In this document: positions 52,955 to 63,749 of the stretch, one piece after another
How the letters are laid out: each line of letters starts with the position of its first letter
Numbering within the stretch: the first letter of the stretch is position 1
NCBI RefSeq assembly: GCF_035994185.1
Contig: NZ_CP108538.1
Span: 8,559,501-8,623,500 of the forward strand
Length of the DNA stretch: 64,000 nucleotides
Origin: Streptomyces sp. NBC_01217
GTDB lineage: Bacteria; Actinomycetota; Actinomycetes; Streptomycetales; Streptomycetaceae
Reading direction: 5' to 3'
Notes under the pieces: model-generated
Told to the model about the DNA's origin: nothing
The model's input: only the letters and a program-made list of their open reading frames with translations
Databases searched by the model: none
Program-made: the position numbers and the translations under genes

Positions 52955-53365
52955 TCAGGCGCAGGACGGGCACAGCCCGCGATAGGTGACCTCGACCTCG
53001 GACACCGTGAAGCCGAACCGTTCCGCCGCAGGGAGGTCGGCCAGCGGATTGCCGGTCGGCCGGACATCGCGGATGGCGCCGCAGCCGGAGCACACCAGGT
53101 GCTGGTGCGGGTGGTGGGCGTTGGGGTCGTAGCGCTTGGCACGGCCGTCGGTGGAGACCTCGATGACCTCACCGAGGGAGACCATCTCGCCCAGGGTGTT
53201 GTAGACGGTCGCCCGGGAGATCTCGGGCAGCCGCTGCGCCGCGCGGGCGTGTACTTCGTCGGCCGTGAGATGCACGTGGTCGCCGTCGAGGACCTCCGCA
53301 ACGACTCGTCGCTGGGAGGTCATCCGCCAGCCATGCCCTCGCAGTCGCTCCAGCAGGTCACTCAT
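52955..53365 (-). CDS. Fur-family metalloregulator (peroxide/PerR or CatR-like)
   Basis: 136-residue regulator with an N-terminal winged helix (HGWRMTSQRRVVAEVLDG, SRATVYNTLGEMVSLGEVIEV) and a C-terminal metal domain with HHPHQHLVC, the structural zinc CxxC pairs (CSGCG and CPSC) and DVRPTGNPLADLPAAERFGF. The start is ATG 53365. It is divergent from katG with a 380-base spacer that contains a furA remnant, a palindrome TGGACT-C-AGTCCA and ATCCG-TT-CGGAT. Its position and family make it a good candidate to repress katG under low peroxide, taking the place of the lost FurA; the exact subgroup is inferred. Confidence 0.9.
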   Translation of the reverse strand: MSDLLERLRGHGWRMTSQRRVVAEVLDGDHVHLTADEVHARAAQRLPEISRATVYNTLGEMVSLGEVIEVSTDGRAKRYDPNAHHPHQHLVCSGCGAIRDVRPTGNPLADLPAAERFGFTVSEVEVTYRGLCPSCA

Positions 53366-53452
53366 ATCGGTTCACCTATTCAGGTCCGGCGGGATACTCG
53401 AATTTTACCAGCGGTATCCGGGATCCGTTCGGATATGGGTTTGGTGCACTTC

Positions 53453-53480
53453 TTGACTTGGACTCAGTCCATCGTAGGAT
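53453..53480 (+). promoter_or_regulatory. katG promoter with embedded Fur/PerR-type palindrome
   Basis: -35 TTGACT (53453-53458) and -10 TAGGAT (53475-53480) are separated by 16 bases. A perfect TGGACT-C-AGTCCA palindrome (53459-53471) fills the spacer, so a bound repressor would block RNA polymerase directly. This resembles the furA-catC promoter of Streptomyces as I remember it. Confidence 0.75.
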
Positions 53481-53523
53481 CGGTTTCGGCGATGGCCAAG
53501 GGACAGGAAGACTTCAGTACGGC

Positions 53524-55978
<2,455 letters not shown>

Positions 55979-55993
55979 TCGTTCTGATCATGA

Positions 55994-56026
55994 CGTCCGG
56001 GCCGGCCGCTCCGGCCGGCCCGGACG
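55994..56026 (+). terminator. hairpin terminator after katG
   Basis: A perfect 15-bp stem (CGTCCGGGCCGGCCG and complement) with loop CTC, 15 bases after the katG stop. Confidence 0.92.
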
Positions 56027-56119
56027 GGCCGCAAAGGCCGAGGACGCCGTCGCTCGAGCCGCCCCGGCCGGTGACGGAGCCAACGGTGCGGTAGAGACAC
56101 CGACCGTCCACGGCGCCCA

Positions 56120-57184
56120 TCAGGACCGTCCAGCGGGCCCACGGGGTCTTTCGCCGGAGGCCGGCCCTCCGTCCAACCAGCCCCGCTCCGCCGCGAGAAG
56201 GGCGATCTGGAAACGCGTCCTGGCACCGAGGGCGCTGCCCGCCTCGCTGACATGCTTCTGCACGGTCCGGCGGCTGACACCGAGCACCCTGGCGATGGCG
56301 TCGTCCTTCATGCCGGTCGCCATCAGATGGAGAATCTCCCGGGTGCGCTCGTCCGCCACCGCCGTACCGTGAGCCCGGCGTGGGACGGGCCAGTCCTGCC
56401 GGCTCTCCAGGGACATCGGCACCGCACGTTCCCAGATGGACTCGAACAGGGCCGCGAACGCCTCGATGAGCGCCGGGGAGTGCACCACCAGTGACCCCGC
56501 CGAGGGCCGGTCGCTGTGCAGCGGCAACAGGGCGGTGGTCCGGTCGAAGAGCACCAGTTTGACCGGAAGCCCCGAGCTGAGCCGGAATTCACCGCCTCCC
56601 GCGGTGCCCCGTATCGCCGTTTCCAGGGACACCTCGTCGGTGAAACCCTCGGAGTCGTACACGGACCGCAACCGCACCCCCTCGTGGACAGCCGTCTCTG
56701 CCGGATCCCGGTGGGCGGAGCCCTCCGCGGGCTCGGTCACATAGGGCGGCTTCGCCAGGTGCAGCACTTCGTGCCTGCTGCCCTTCAGCAGGTACGCATA
56801 GCGTGCGGACACCTCTTCGCCGTGTTCCAGGACCTCCACCAGGTGTGGGTCGTGCGGGCGTGATACGGCGCGGTAGATCTCGTCGAGCTGCTCCATGTAC
56901 AGCTCCGTCTGGGCCAGTTCGCTCCGCTTGCGGGCCAGCAGGAACCCCAGGGACGAGCGCGGCGGGCCGGCCTTCCATCGCGGGGGCCGGCCGGCGATCC
57001 GGATGACCAGGAGCTCGTCCTCCAGGGTCCGCAGCACCCGGTCGGTCTCTTCGTCCGACGCGCCGACCGCAGCCGCCACCGCGCGGGTGTCGGCCGCGGG
57101 ATGGCCCACCAGGTACTCCAGGACCCGGCCGCCGAGCGGGTCCAGCCCCGTTCCCGCCCACGGGCCGCCCGATGAGACGTCCAT
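56120..57184 (-). CDS. LuxR-type (C-terminal HTH) transcriptional regulator with N-terminal winged-helix/TrmB-like region
   Basis: About 354 residues from ATG 57184 (an upstream start at 57262 is open but less likely). The N-terminal winged helix (GGRVLEYLVGHPAADTRAVAAAVGAS) is followed by a middle sensor-like region (EGVRLRSVYDSEGFTDEV, LPVKLVLFDRTTALLPLHSD) and a C-terminal LuxR HTH (TREILHLMATGMKDDAIARV, LGVSRRTVQKHVSEAGSALG). This architecture is common in Streptomyces for regulators whose effector is unknown. It is convergent with katG and separated from the M4 protease by a 350-base gap. Confidence 0.85.
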   Translation of the reverse strand: MDVSSGGPWAGTGLDPLGGRVLEYLVGHPAADTRAVAAAVGASDEETDRVLRTLEDELLVIRIAGRPPRWKAGPPRSSLGFLLARKRSELAQTELYMEQLDEIYRAVSRPHDPHLVEVLEHGEEVSARYAYLLKGSRHEVLHLAKPPYVTEPAEGSAHRDPAETAVHEGVRLRSVYDSEGFTDEVSLETAIRGTAGGGEFRLSSGLPVKLVLFDRTTALLPLHSDRPSAGSLVVHSPALIEAFAALFESIWERAVPMSLESRQDWPVPRRAHGTAVADERTREILHLMATGMKDDAIARVLGVSRRTVQKHVSEAGSALGARTRFQIALLAAERGWLDGGPASGERPRGPAGRS

Positions 57185-57535
57185 GCAGCCTGTCACCCCT
57201 GTGCATCGCGGATCAGCGGCCGGCACCGTGCCTTCACCGGCCGGTCGCGAGCGGACACGCATGTGAGCAACTGCGCGAACCCGCGACGACCGGATCTTGT
57301 CCAGCGTGACGTGGCGCCGTCAAGGCGAGCACCGTTGCACCAGTCCCGCAGACGTAGCCGGCCACCTCGGCACGGTCCTCGAAGGGCGTTGTATGTCCCT
57401 ACGTTTCGGACGACCTCGGCTCGCCCTCGTCGCCCACCCGGACCAGTTGCCTGGCTGACCCACTGATGCGGACGGAGGCGGGCCTGCCACCCCGAGGGGT
57501 GGCGGGCCCGCCTCCGTCGCTCGCGCAGGAGGTGC
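57185..57535. other. 351-base gap, no gene; contains protease terminator
   Basis: No gene seen. The stretch holds a 23-bp hairpin (57471-57518) just outside the protease stop codon; the rest shows nothing recognisable. Confidence 0.6.
57471..57518. terminator. 23-bp hairpin terminator after M4 protease
   Basis: The left arm 57471-57493 pairs with 57496-57518 (one G-T pair), with only two bases between the arms. It lies just downstream of the minus-strand protease stop codon. Confidence 0.9.
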
Positions 57536-60424
57536 TCAGGCGCACTTGCCTGCCGGGTGGTCCCGGGTCACCAGGTCGGTGTCCGTGGTGGTGGTGTCCA
57601 TCCAGAGCACACGGCTGCCGGTGTCGGCCGCCGCATTGGACTGCTGGCCGTGGCTGCAGGAGACGCGGCCGAGCGGGGCGCCCTTCGGGGTGAACTGCTT
57701 GAGCTTCGCGAGGGAGTCGTTGTAGTCGTCGAACACCTGGGAGTAGGAGGCGTAGACGGTCAGGGTGACCGCGGTGTCCGAGGCGGTGAGACCGAAGGCG
57801 CGCACCGGGTTCGAGCCCTTTTCCGCGATGAGGTCGGTGACACCGGAACCGTCGACGTCCGCCCGGCGCAGGGTCGTGAAGTCGTCGTCGGTGTAGTCGG
57901 TGTCGATGAGCCAGTACACCCCGGACGCGGTGACGACCGGGGCGCTGATCCACTCCGGCGACGAGGGTGCTCCCAGCGGCGTGGTCGTGCCGGTCGCGAT
58001 GTCGTAGACCTCTACGGCGACACCGTAGGCGCCGTCGAACATTCCGTCGTGGATGTACGCGATGCGTCCGTCCTTCACGGCCGGCTTGACCGCCTGGTTG
58101 TAGTCCCGGCCGAGCGGGACCACCTGCGGGGTGGTGCTGCCGCTCGTCAGGTAGGAGACCCGCTGCAGCCCGGTCTCCTCGTCGCGCCTGGACCACGCCA
58201 CCGTGTCACCGTCGACGCTGAGGCCGCTGATCTCGGCGGTGGTGCTGAACAGCGTCTTCGGCGCGCCTGCGCCGACCGGTGCGGACATGATGTCGTAGGT
58301 GTGGGCGTAGGGGTCGTCGGGGGAGACATCTCCGACGGCCACCCAGACCACGCGCTTGCCGTCGGTGACCGGGCTGAGGTGGGACCGGCCGTCGTTCGGG
58401 GAGATCTGCCGGGCCTTGCGCCTGCCGTCGGTGCGGCCGGCCCACACGGCGTACGGAGCGGTGCCGTCGGCGCTGGACTTGGGGACCGCCCACCACCCGT
58501 TGCCCGCGCTGGGGTTGTTGCCTGTGCCGACGTACGACATCAGGGTGCCGAGCCTGCCGACCAGGACGTCGCTGTCCAGGCCCAGGCTCTTCTCCCAGCC
58601 CGGGACGACGCCGTGGGCTTCGAAGGCCTTCTTCACCGCAGTCAGCCGACCACCCTTCACCCCGAGCGACCTGGCCGCGGCGATGACAGCGTCCCGGCCC
58701 TCGTCGAAGCCGTCGAGCGGGGCGATGTACGAGGTCAGCGCCCGGTAGGCGATACGGTCGGCCAGCGGGCCGCCGAGGCTCTCGCGGATGTCCCACAGCG
58801 CGCCGCTGAAGATGGTGGAGTTGACGTGCACGCCACCGTTGTCATAGGCCGAGCCGAGGGGCAGGCCGAGGAACTTCTTCGTGGTGGCGCCGTCGTTCAG
58901 ATCGCGGAACGCGCACTCCCGGGGCGTCCGGTTCCGGCACAGGTCGCCGCCGATCAGGCCCGCGTCGGGATCGCTCATCGGGGTGTGGTTGGCGGTGACG
59001 TCGATGACGTTGCCGAAGTAGTCGGCTATCGCCTCGTTCATGGCACCGGACTGGCCGGCGTAGACGAGGTTCGCGGTGTGCTCGACCACGCCGTGGGTCA
59101 TCTCGTGGCCCACCACGTCGAGGTCCGAGGCCAGCGAACGGTACTCGTCGTCGCCGGTGCCGTACACCATCTTGGTGTGGTCCCAGAAGGCGTTGACGAA
59201 CGGGGAGCCGTAGTCGGTCACGCCGACCAGGGAGTTGATCGCCATGCCCTTGCCGTCGAGGCTGTCGCGCTTGAAGGTGTCGTGGTAGTACTCGTACACC
59301 TTCCCGGCCGCCCAGTGCGCGTCGACCGCACCGGACGCGGTCAGCTCAGGGCCGATCGTCGGGGTGGGCGAGGCGAACGGCACGACGCCCTCCGGCCATA
59401 CGCCGGAGACATCCTGGTACCAGAGGCTGGAGGCGTCCCAGGTCTGGATGACGCCCCGCTGCTTGCTGTCGGCCATGTGCGCGGTGTCGCGCAGCAGGTA
59501 CTGGCCGGTGGCACCGTCCTTGGTCAGGTACAGCGGCACGGTGGAACCGCTCAGCAGGGTGCCCTGGCCGGTGACACCGGCCGACCCGTTCCCGGGCCTG
59601 GCGGGCTCACCCGGCTTTCCCGGCTCGCCGGGCTTGCCGTCCTGGTGGCCTGCGGCCTGCCGTGGCGCCGTGAAGGTCGCCAGCCCGCCGGACTCGAAGA
59701 GCGTGACGCCGGTGGCGGCATCGACGTAGACCTCCTGCACCACCGGCGCGCCGGTGGCCGGGTCGGTGCCGCGTACGGTGACGTGTCGGGTCAGGACGCC
59801 CTTGCCGGTGGGCAGGACGGTCAGCCCGCGGTCGGTGCCGGACAGGGTGTCCGCACCGTTCTTCGCGTGGGCGGGGCGGTATCCGCCCTTGGCCAGCCCG
59901 GCCCGTACCTGCCGCACCGCGCCGTCCACGGCGGTGCCGACCGGCAGGGTCGCCTTGTCGGTGTCGACGTCGAGGGCGGTGAAGTAGGAGCCGGAGGTGC
60001 CGGTGACGGTCCGCTTGCCGTTCCTGTGCGTCATCCGGACCACGTACTGGGCACCCAGGACCGGGACTCCGCGGTACTTCTGGTCCAGGCGCACCGTTTC
60101 GGAGCCGTCGGGGTCCGTGGTGACGACATCGGTGCTCAAGTCCCGGTCGGGCGAGGGAATCCGGTAGCGGTCCTTGTGCCCGGCCAGATGCGTCCGGGCC
60201 GCTGTCGCGGCCGGGAGGGACGCGTCCACCGCGTCGGCGAGTCCGTCCACCAGGGCGGGTGTTTCCGTACCCGGCGCGGTGTCCCCACTCGGTACGGCCG
60301 GCCCGGTCGCCTGTGCGGGGGAGGCCAGGCCGGTGACGCTCAGGGCCGCTGTGACAGCGAGCAGGGCCGACAGACCGGCGCGGCCGGGTCTGCGAGCAGG
60401 CCGGCGCCGTATGCGTGATGACAT
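57536..60424 (-). CDS. Secreted M4 (thermolysin-family) metalloprotease with C-terminal propeller-like extension
   Basis: 963 residues. ATG 60424 follows GGAGG. It has a signal peptide (GLSALLAVTAALSVTGLA, ending AQA), a propeptide with FTP/PepSY features (YRGVPVLGAQYVVRMTHRNG), a Gly-Pro linker (GKPGEPGKPGEPARPGN), and a catalytic domain with the zinc site VVGHEMTHGVVEH near residue 440, glutamate in SGAMNEAIADYFGN, and NGGVHVNSTIFSGALWDI. The last ~350 residues are repeated blades (RQISPNDGRSHLSPVTDGKR, DGDTVAWSRRDEETG, YDIATGTTTPLGAP) resembling a beta-propeller, unusual for the plain M4 enzyme. It is not near other wall genes on its strand, and a hairpin terminator follows. Confidence 0.93.
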   Translation of the reverse strand: MSSRIRRRPARRPGRAGLSALLAVTAALSVTGLASPAQATGPAVPSGDTAPGTETPALVDGLADAVDASLPAATAARTHLAGHKDRYRIPSPDRDLSTDVVTTDPDGSETVRLDQKYRGVPVLGAQYVVRMTHRNGKRTVTGTSGSYFTALDVDTDKATLPVGTAVDGAVRQVRAGLAKGGYRPAHAKNGADTLSGTDRGLTVLPTGKGVLTRHVTVRGTDPATGAPVVQEVYVDAATGVTLFESGGLATFTAPRQAAGHQDGKPGEPGKPGEPARPGNGSAGVTGQGTLLSGSTVPLYLTKDGATGQYLLRDTAHMADSKQRGVIQTWDASSLWYQDVSGVWPEGVVPFASPTPTIGPELTASGAVDAHWAAGKVYEYYHDTFKRDSLDGKGMAINSLVGVTDYGSPFVNAFWDHTKMVYGTGDDEYRSLASDLDVVGHEMTHGVVEHTANLVYAGQSGAMNEAIADYFGNVIDVTANHTPMSDPDAGLIGGDLCRNRTPRECAFRDLNDGATTKKFLGLPLGSAYDNGGVHVNSTIFSGALWDIRESLGGPLADRIAYRALTSYIAPLDGFDEGRDAVIAAARSLGVKGGRLTAVKKAFEAHGVVPGWEKSLGLDSDVLVGRLGTLMSYVGTGNNPSAGNGWWAVPKSSADGTAPYAVWAGRTDGRRKARQISPNDGRSHLSPVTDGKRVVWVAVGDVSPDDPYAHTYDIMSAPVGAGAPKTLFSTTAEISGLSVDGDTVAWSRRDEETGLQRVSYLTSGSTTPQVVPLGRDYNQAVKPAVKDGRIAYIHDGMFDGAYGVAVEVYDIATGTTTPLGAPSSPEWISAPVVTASGVYWLIDTDYTDDDFTTLRRADVDGSGVTDLIAEKGSNPVRAFGLTASDTAVTLTVYASYSQVFDDYNDSLAKLKQFTPKGAPLGRVSCSHGQQSNAAADTGSRVLWMDTTTTDTDLVTRDHPAGKCA

Positions 60425-60760
60425 GTAGAAGTGCCTCCGACGGCCCGGTACAGCCCGGGCCCGGTAGTGGGACATCAGGTGATCGGCGCACCATCGCGCC
60501 CGCGGCTCGGACTGCACCTTTGTCGTCCCGCAGATGAATAACAAGGGGATCTTCGGGGCCAGTAAGCGCAGTTGCACAGTTGCGAAGCAGCAGGCACAGC
60601 CCTCGGCACGGCCCACGCCCTCGGCGCTCGGGTTCATCCGCTGAGGTATCGGGTGGTGATCACTCGCGGGGCGCGGGGGAGGCGACGACCTGGGCCGAAA
60701 TCGATCCGGCCGAGCGTCTGCAAGCCCTGGAATCCGCCCGGCCGGATCAAGCGGTGGCGG
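60425..60760. other. 336-base region before repeat copy 2
   Basis: No gene is recognised. The short frame ending just before the repeat (TWAEIDPAERLQALESARPD) looks like the C-terminus of a lost protein, so the repeat may have been inserted at, or have replaced, an older gene. Confidence 0.45.
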
Positions 60761-60985
60761 CCCTGTGGGTGTGATGCCACCCATAGGAGCTGGATCACAT
60801 ACTAGGGCGGGTAGGAGTGCCGGGGCTGCCCGAACCTCACGTAACCGGTCGTGATCGGTTCATTTCGGACATTGCTCCGATGTTGGGTAGTACGTCACAT
60901 TCTTGTCACGGGGTGGGTCCGCCGCTAACGATGGCTGTCGTTGCGGGACACCGCGACGCCCCCCGGACAGGAGAGTTGCTTCCGT
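60761..60985 (+). promoter_or_regulatory. conserved 225-nt leader of SLT gene (copy 2)
   Basis: Same leader as at 33142-33366, with five substitutions. The AACCG...CGGTT inverted repeat is unchanged. Its duplication with the gene implies that both copies keep the same control. Confidence 0.45.
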
Positions 60986-61507
60986 ATGACCACGCAGACG
61001 CAGACCCGCACCAGCCGCATCGCCCGCCTCCGCAAGGTGACCGTCGCCGGCATAGCCACCGCCGGTGCCGCCGCCGCGGCGCTCACCATGGTCTCGACCT
61101 CCGCGCAGGCTGCCGAAGCGGCCCCGGCCGGTGTCGCCTCCGTGGCCAAGATCTCGACGGACGGCAGCCAGGGCGGCAAGGGCTACGCCAACAACCTCGA
61201 CGGCTGGATCAAGGAATCCCTGGCCATCATGAAGGCCAAGGGCATCCCCGGCACCTACGAGGGCCTGCACCGCAACATCATGCGCGAGTCGAGCGGCAAC
61301 CCCAACGCCCAGAACAACTGGGACATCAACGCCCAGAAGGGCACCCCCTCCAAGGGCCTCCTCCAGGTCATCCAGCCGACGTTCAACGCCTACCACGTCG
61401 CCGGAACCGCACACGACCTGACCAACCCCGTCTCCAACATCACCGCGGCCGCCAACTACGCCGCCCACCGCTACGGCTCCATCGACAACGTCAACTCCGC
61501 CTACTGA
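60986..61507 (+). CDS. Secreted SLT-domain protein (lytic transglycosylase-like), copy 2
   Basis: Identical to the protein at 33367-33888 except for Thr in place of Ile at residue 9, within the positively charged signal-peptide region, so the mature proteins are the same. Signal peptide, RESSGNP catalytic Glu and the LLQVIQPTFNAYH core are all present. The start ATG 60986 follows AGGAGAG. Both copies have intact leaders, which suggests that gene dosage, and not a new function, is what the duplication changed. Confidence 0.93.
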   Translation: MTTQTQTRTSRIARLRKVTVAGIATAGAAAAALTMVSTSAQAAEAAPAGVASVAKISTDGSQGGKGYANNLDGWIKESLAIMKAKGIPGTYEGLHRNIMRESSGNPNAQNNWDINAQKGTPSKGLLQVIQPTFNAYHVAGTAHDLTNPVSNITAAANYAAHRYGSIDNVNSAY

Positions 61508-61538
61508 TGCCGAAGCGCCTGACCCCTCGGCGGGCGCA

Positions 61539-61553
61539 GCGCACATAGTGCGC
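61539..61553. promoter_or_regulatory. perfect palindrome GCGCAC-ATA-GTGCGC
   Basis: A 6-3-6 inverted repeat between the SLT copy 2 stop and the ArsR gene. It could be part of a terminator or an operator; there is no U tract. Confidence 0.4.
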
Positions 61554-61568
61554 ATCGCGCAATCTGTG

Positions 61569-61588
61569 AATTGCAAAAGTCTGCAATT
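61569..61588. promoter_or_regulatory. candidate ArsR operator AATTGCA-n6-TGCAATT
   Basis: A perfect 7-6-7 inverted repeat about 95 bases upstream of the ArsR-family gene. AT-rich palindromes at this position are typical operators of self-regulating ArsR-type repressors. Confidence 0.65.
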
Positions 61589-61683
61589 AGTTACATGATG
61601 TGGCTGCTGTGTCTGCCTGGTAGCCGCGGGCACAGCTCTAGTCGTGCCCGTGCTCGCCGGGCGATGAGAGAGAGACCCACGTC

Positions 61684-62025
61684 GTGTTGGTTCCGCTGTA
61701 CCAGGCCAAGGCCGATTTCTTCAGGATGCTGGGGCACCCGGTGCGGATCCGGGTGCTGGAGTTGCTGCAGAACGGACCGATGCCCGTACGGGACCTGCTC
61801 GCCGCGATCGAGGTGGAACCGTCGGCGCTCTCCCAGCAGCTGGCGGTGCTGCGCCGTTCAGGGATCGTGACCGCGACCCGCGAGGGCTCGACCGTCGTGT
61901 ACGAGCTCGCGGGCGGAGACGTGGCCGATCTGATGAAGGCCGCGCGGCGGATCCTGACCCAGATGCTGACCGGCCAGAACGAGCTCCTGGCGGAGCTGCG
62001 GGAAGCCGAGGTCTCCTCGAAATGA
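61684..62025 (+). CDS. ArsR-family winged-helix regulator
   Basis: 113 residues from GTG 61684. The ArsR winged helix is clear (FFRMLGHPVRIRVLELLQNG, VRDLLAAIEVEPSALSQQLAVLRRSG, REGSTVVYELAG). No Cys residues are present, so it does not sense metal through the usual thiol sites. The same operon encodes a SulP transporter, whose ATG overlaps this stop (ATGA at 62022-62025). It probably controls this operon through the palindrome upstream. The effector is unknown. Confidence 0.9.
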   Translation: MLVPLYQAKADFFRMLGHPVRIRVLELLQNGPMPVRDLLAAIEVEPSALSQQLAVLRRSGIVTATREGSTVVYELAGGDVADLMKAARRILTQMLTGQNELLAELREAEVSSK

Positions 62026-63749
62026 GCACGCTCCCCGCCCTGGCCCGGAGCCGGGTCCGTTCCCTCCTGCCTGCCCGCGCCGACTTCGCGGTCATGGCGC
62101 GCAACCCGCGCCGCGATCTGCTCGCCGGGCTCACGGTGGCGATCGTCGCACTGCCGCTCGCGCTGGGATTCGGAGTGTCCTCCGGGCTCGGCGCCGAGGC
62201 CGGGCTGGCGACCGCCGTGGTCGCGGGCGCGCTGGCCGCACTGTTCGGTGGTTCGAATCTCCAGGTCTCCGGCCCCACCGGCGCGATGACGGTGGTGCTG
62301 GTGCCGATCGTCGCCCAGTACGGGCCCGGGGGCGTACTCACGGTCGGTCTGATGGCCGGCCTTCTGCTGATCCTCCTCGCGCTGCTGCGGGCCGGCCGGT
62401 ACATGCAGTACGTCCCCGCACCGGTGGTGGAGGGCTTCACGCTCGGTATCGCCTGCGTGATCGGCCTTCAGCAGATCCCCAACGCCCTCGGGGTGGCCAA
62501 GCCGGAGGGCGAGAAGATCCTCGTGGTCTCCTGGCGGGCCGTCGAGGCGTTCGTCCGGGCACCGAACTGGACCGCCCTCGCGCTCGCGGTCGGCGTTGCC
62601 GCCGTGATGCTGCTGGGCGCGCGTCTGCGGCCCGGCATCCCGTTCTCGATCGTCGCGGTGATCGCCGCGACGCTCATCGCCCAGCTGTTCCACCTGGACG
62701 CGGCGGCCCCGATCGGGGACCTGCCGTCCGGGCTGCCCGCCCCTTCGCTGGCCTTCGTCGATCTCTCGTCGCTGGGAAGCCTGCTCGCCCCCGCGGTGGC
62801 CGTGGCCGCGCTCGCGGCACTGGAGTCGCTGCTGTCGGCCACCGTCGCCGACGGCATGACGGTCGGCCAGAAGCACGACCCGGACAAGGAACTCTTCGGG
62901 CAGGGCATCGCGAATCTGGCCGCCCCGCTGTTCGGCGGCGTCCCGGCCACCGCCGCGATCGCACGTACCGCGGTCAACGTGCGTACCGGCGCGGGTTCCA
63001 GGCTCGCCGCACTGGTGCACGCCGCGGTCCTGGCGGTGATCGTGTTCGCTGCCGCCCCGATCGTGGCGAGGATTCCCCTCGCCGCTCTGGCGGGAGTCCT
63101 GCTGGCCACCGCGATCCGCATGGTCGAGGTCGGCGCGCTGCGCGCGATGGTCAAGGCCACCCGCTCCGACGCCGTCGTACTGGTGATGACCGCGATCGCC
63201 ACCCTCGCCCTCGACCTCGTCTACGCGGTGATCATCGGCCTGGCGGTGGCGGGCGCTCTGGCACTGCGGGCGGTGGCGAAGCAGGCCAGGCTGGACCAGG
63301 TGTCGTTCCGTCCGGACCTGCCCGGTGAGCACAGCGACGAGGAACACGCGCTGCTGGCCGAGCACATCGTCGCGTACCGGATCGACGGACCGCTGTTCTT
63401 CGCCGGCGCGCACCGCTTTCTGCTGGAGCTGAGCGAGGTCTCCGACGTGCGGGTCGTGATCCTGCGGATGTCCCGTGTCTCGACCATGGACGCGACGGGC
63501 GCACTGGTCCTCAAGGACGCCGTGCAGAAGCTGAACCGACGAGGCATCGCCGTCATGACGTCGGGGATACGGCCGGGTCAGCGCCAGGTCCTGGACTCCG
63601 TCGGCGCACTGGATCTGCTGCGGCTTGAGGGACGCGAGTACGCCACCACGCCCGAGGCCATCGCGGGCGCGCGTGCCCACCTGCATTGCGCCGGAGTGCT
63701 GCCCGTCGTCCCGCACCGGAAGACCGCCGTCGAGGAGGCCGCCCGATGA
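62022..63749 (+). CDS. SulP-family anion transporter with STAS domain
   Basis: 575 residues. The transmembrane part (about residues 30-410) has the SulP landmarks GFGVSSGLGAEAGLATAVVAG, GGSNLQVSGPTGAMTVVL and ALESLLSATVADGMTVGQKHDPDKELFGQG, each a family pattern. The C-terminal STAS domain (IVAYRIDGPLFFAGAHRF, STMDATGALVL) is intact. Such carriers take up sulfate, bicarbonate or other anions, and the substrate cannot be read from sequence. It is coupled to the ArsR gene upstream and the PPOX-fold gene downstream by ATGA overlaps, so the three form one operon. Confidence 0.94.
   Translation: MSTLPALARSRVRSLLPARADFAVMARNPRRDLLAGLTVAIVALPLALGFGVSSGLGAEAGLATAVVAGALAALFGGSNLQVSGPTGAMTVVLVPIVAQYGPGGVLTVGLMAGLLLILLALLRAGRYMQYVPAPVVEGFTLGIACVIGLQQIPNALGVAKPEGEKILVVSWRAVEAFVRAPNWTALALAVGVAAVMLLGARLRPGIPFSIVAVIAATLIAQLFHLDAAAPIGDLPSGLPAPSLAFVDLSSLGSLLAPAVAVAALAALESLLSATVADGMTVGQKHDPDKELFGQGIANLAAPLFGGVPATAAIARTAVNVRTGAGSRLAALVHAAVLAVIVFAAAPIVARIPLAALAGVLLATAIRMVEVGALRAMVKATRSDAVVLVMTAIATLALDLVYAVIIGLAVAGALALRAVAKQARLDQVSFRPDLPGEHSDEEHALLAEHIVAYRIDGPLFFAGAHRFLLELSEVSDVRVVILRMSRVSTMDATGALVLKDAVQKLNRRGIAVMTSGIRPGQRQVLDSVGALDLLRLEGREYATTPEAIAGARAHLHCAGVLPVVPHRKTAVEEAAR

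Larger units (their letters stand above)
60761..61519 (+). repeat. 759-bp direct repeat, copy 2
   Basis: Second copy of 33142-33900, with the same boundaries at the leader and about 12 bases after the stop. Seven substitutions in total, none in the last 508 bases. Copy 1 is followed by a hairpin terminator, while this copy is followed by different DNA. Confidence 0.95.
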
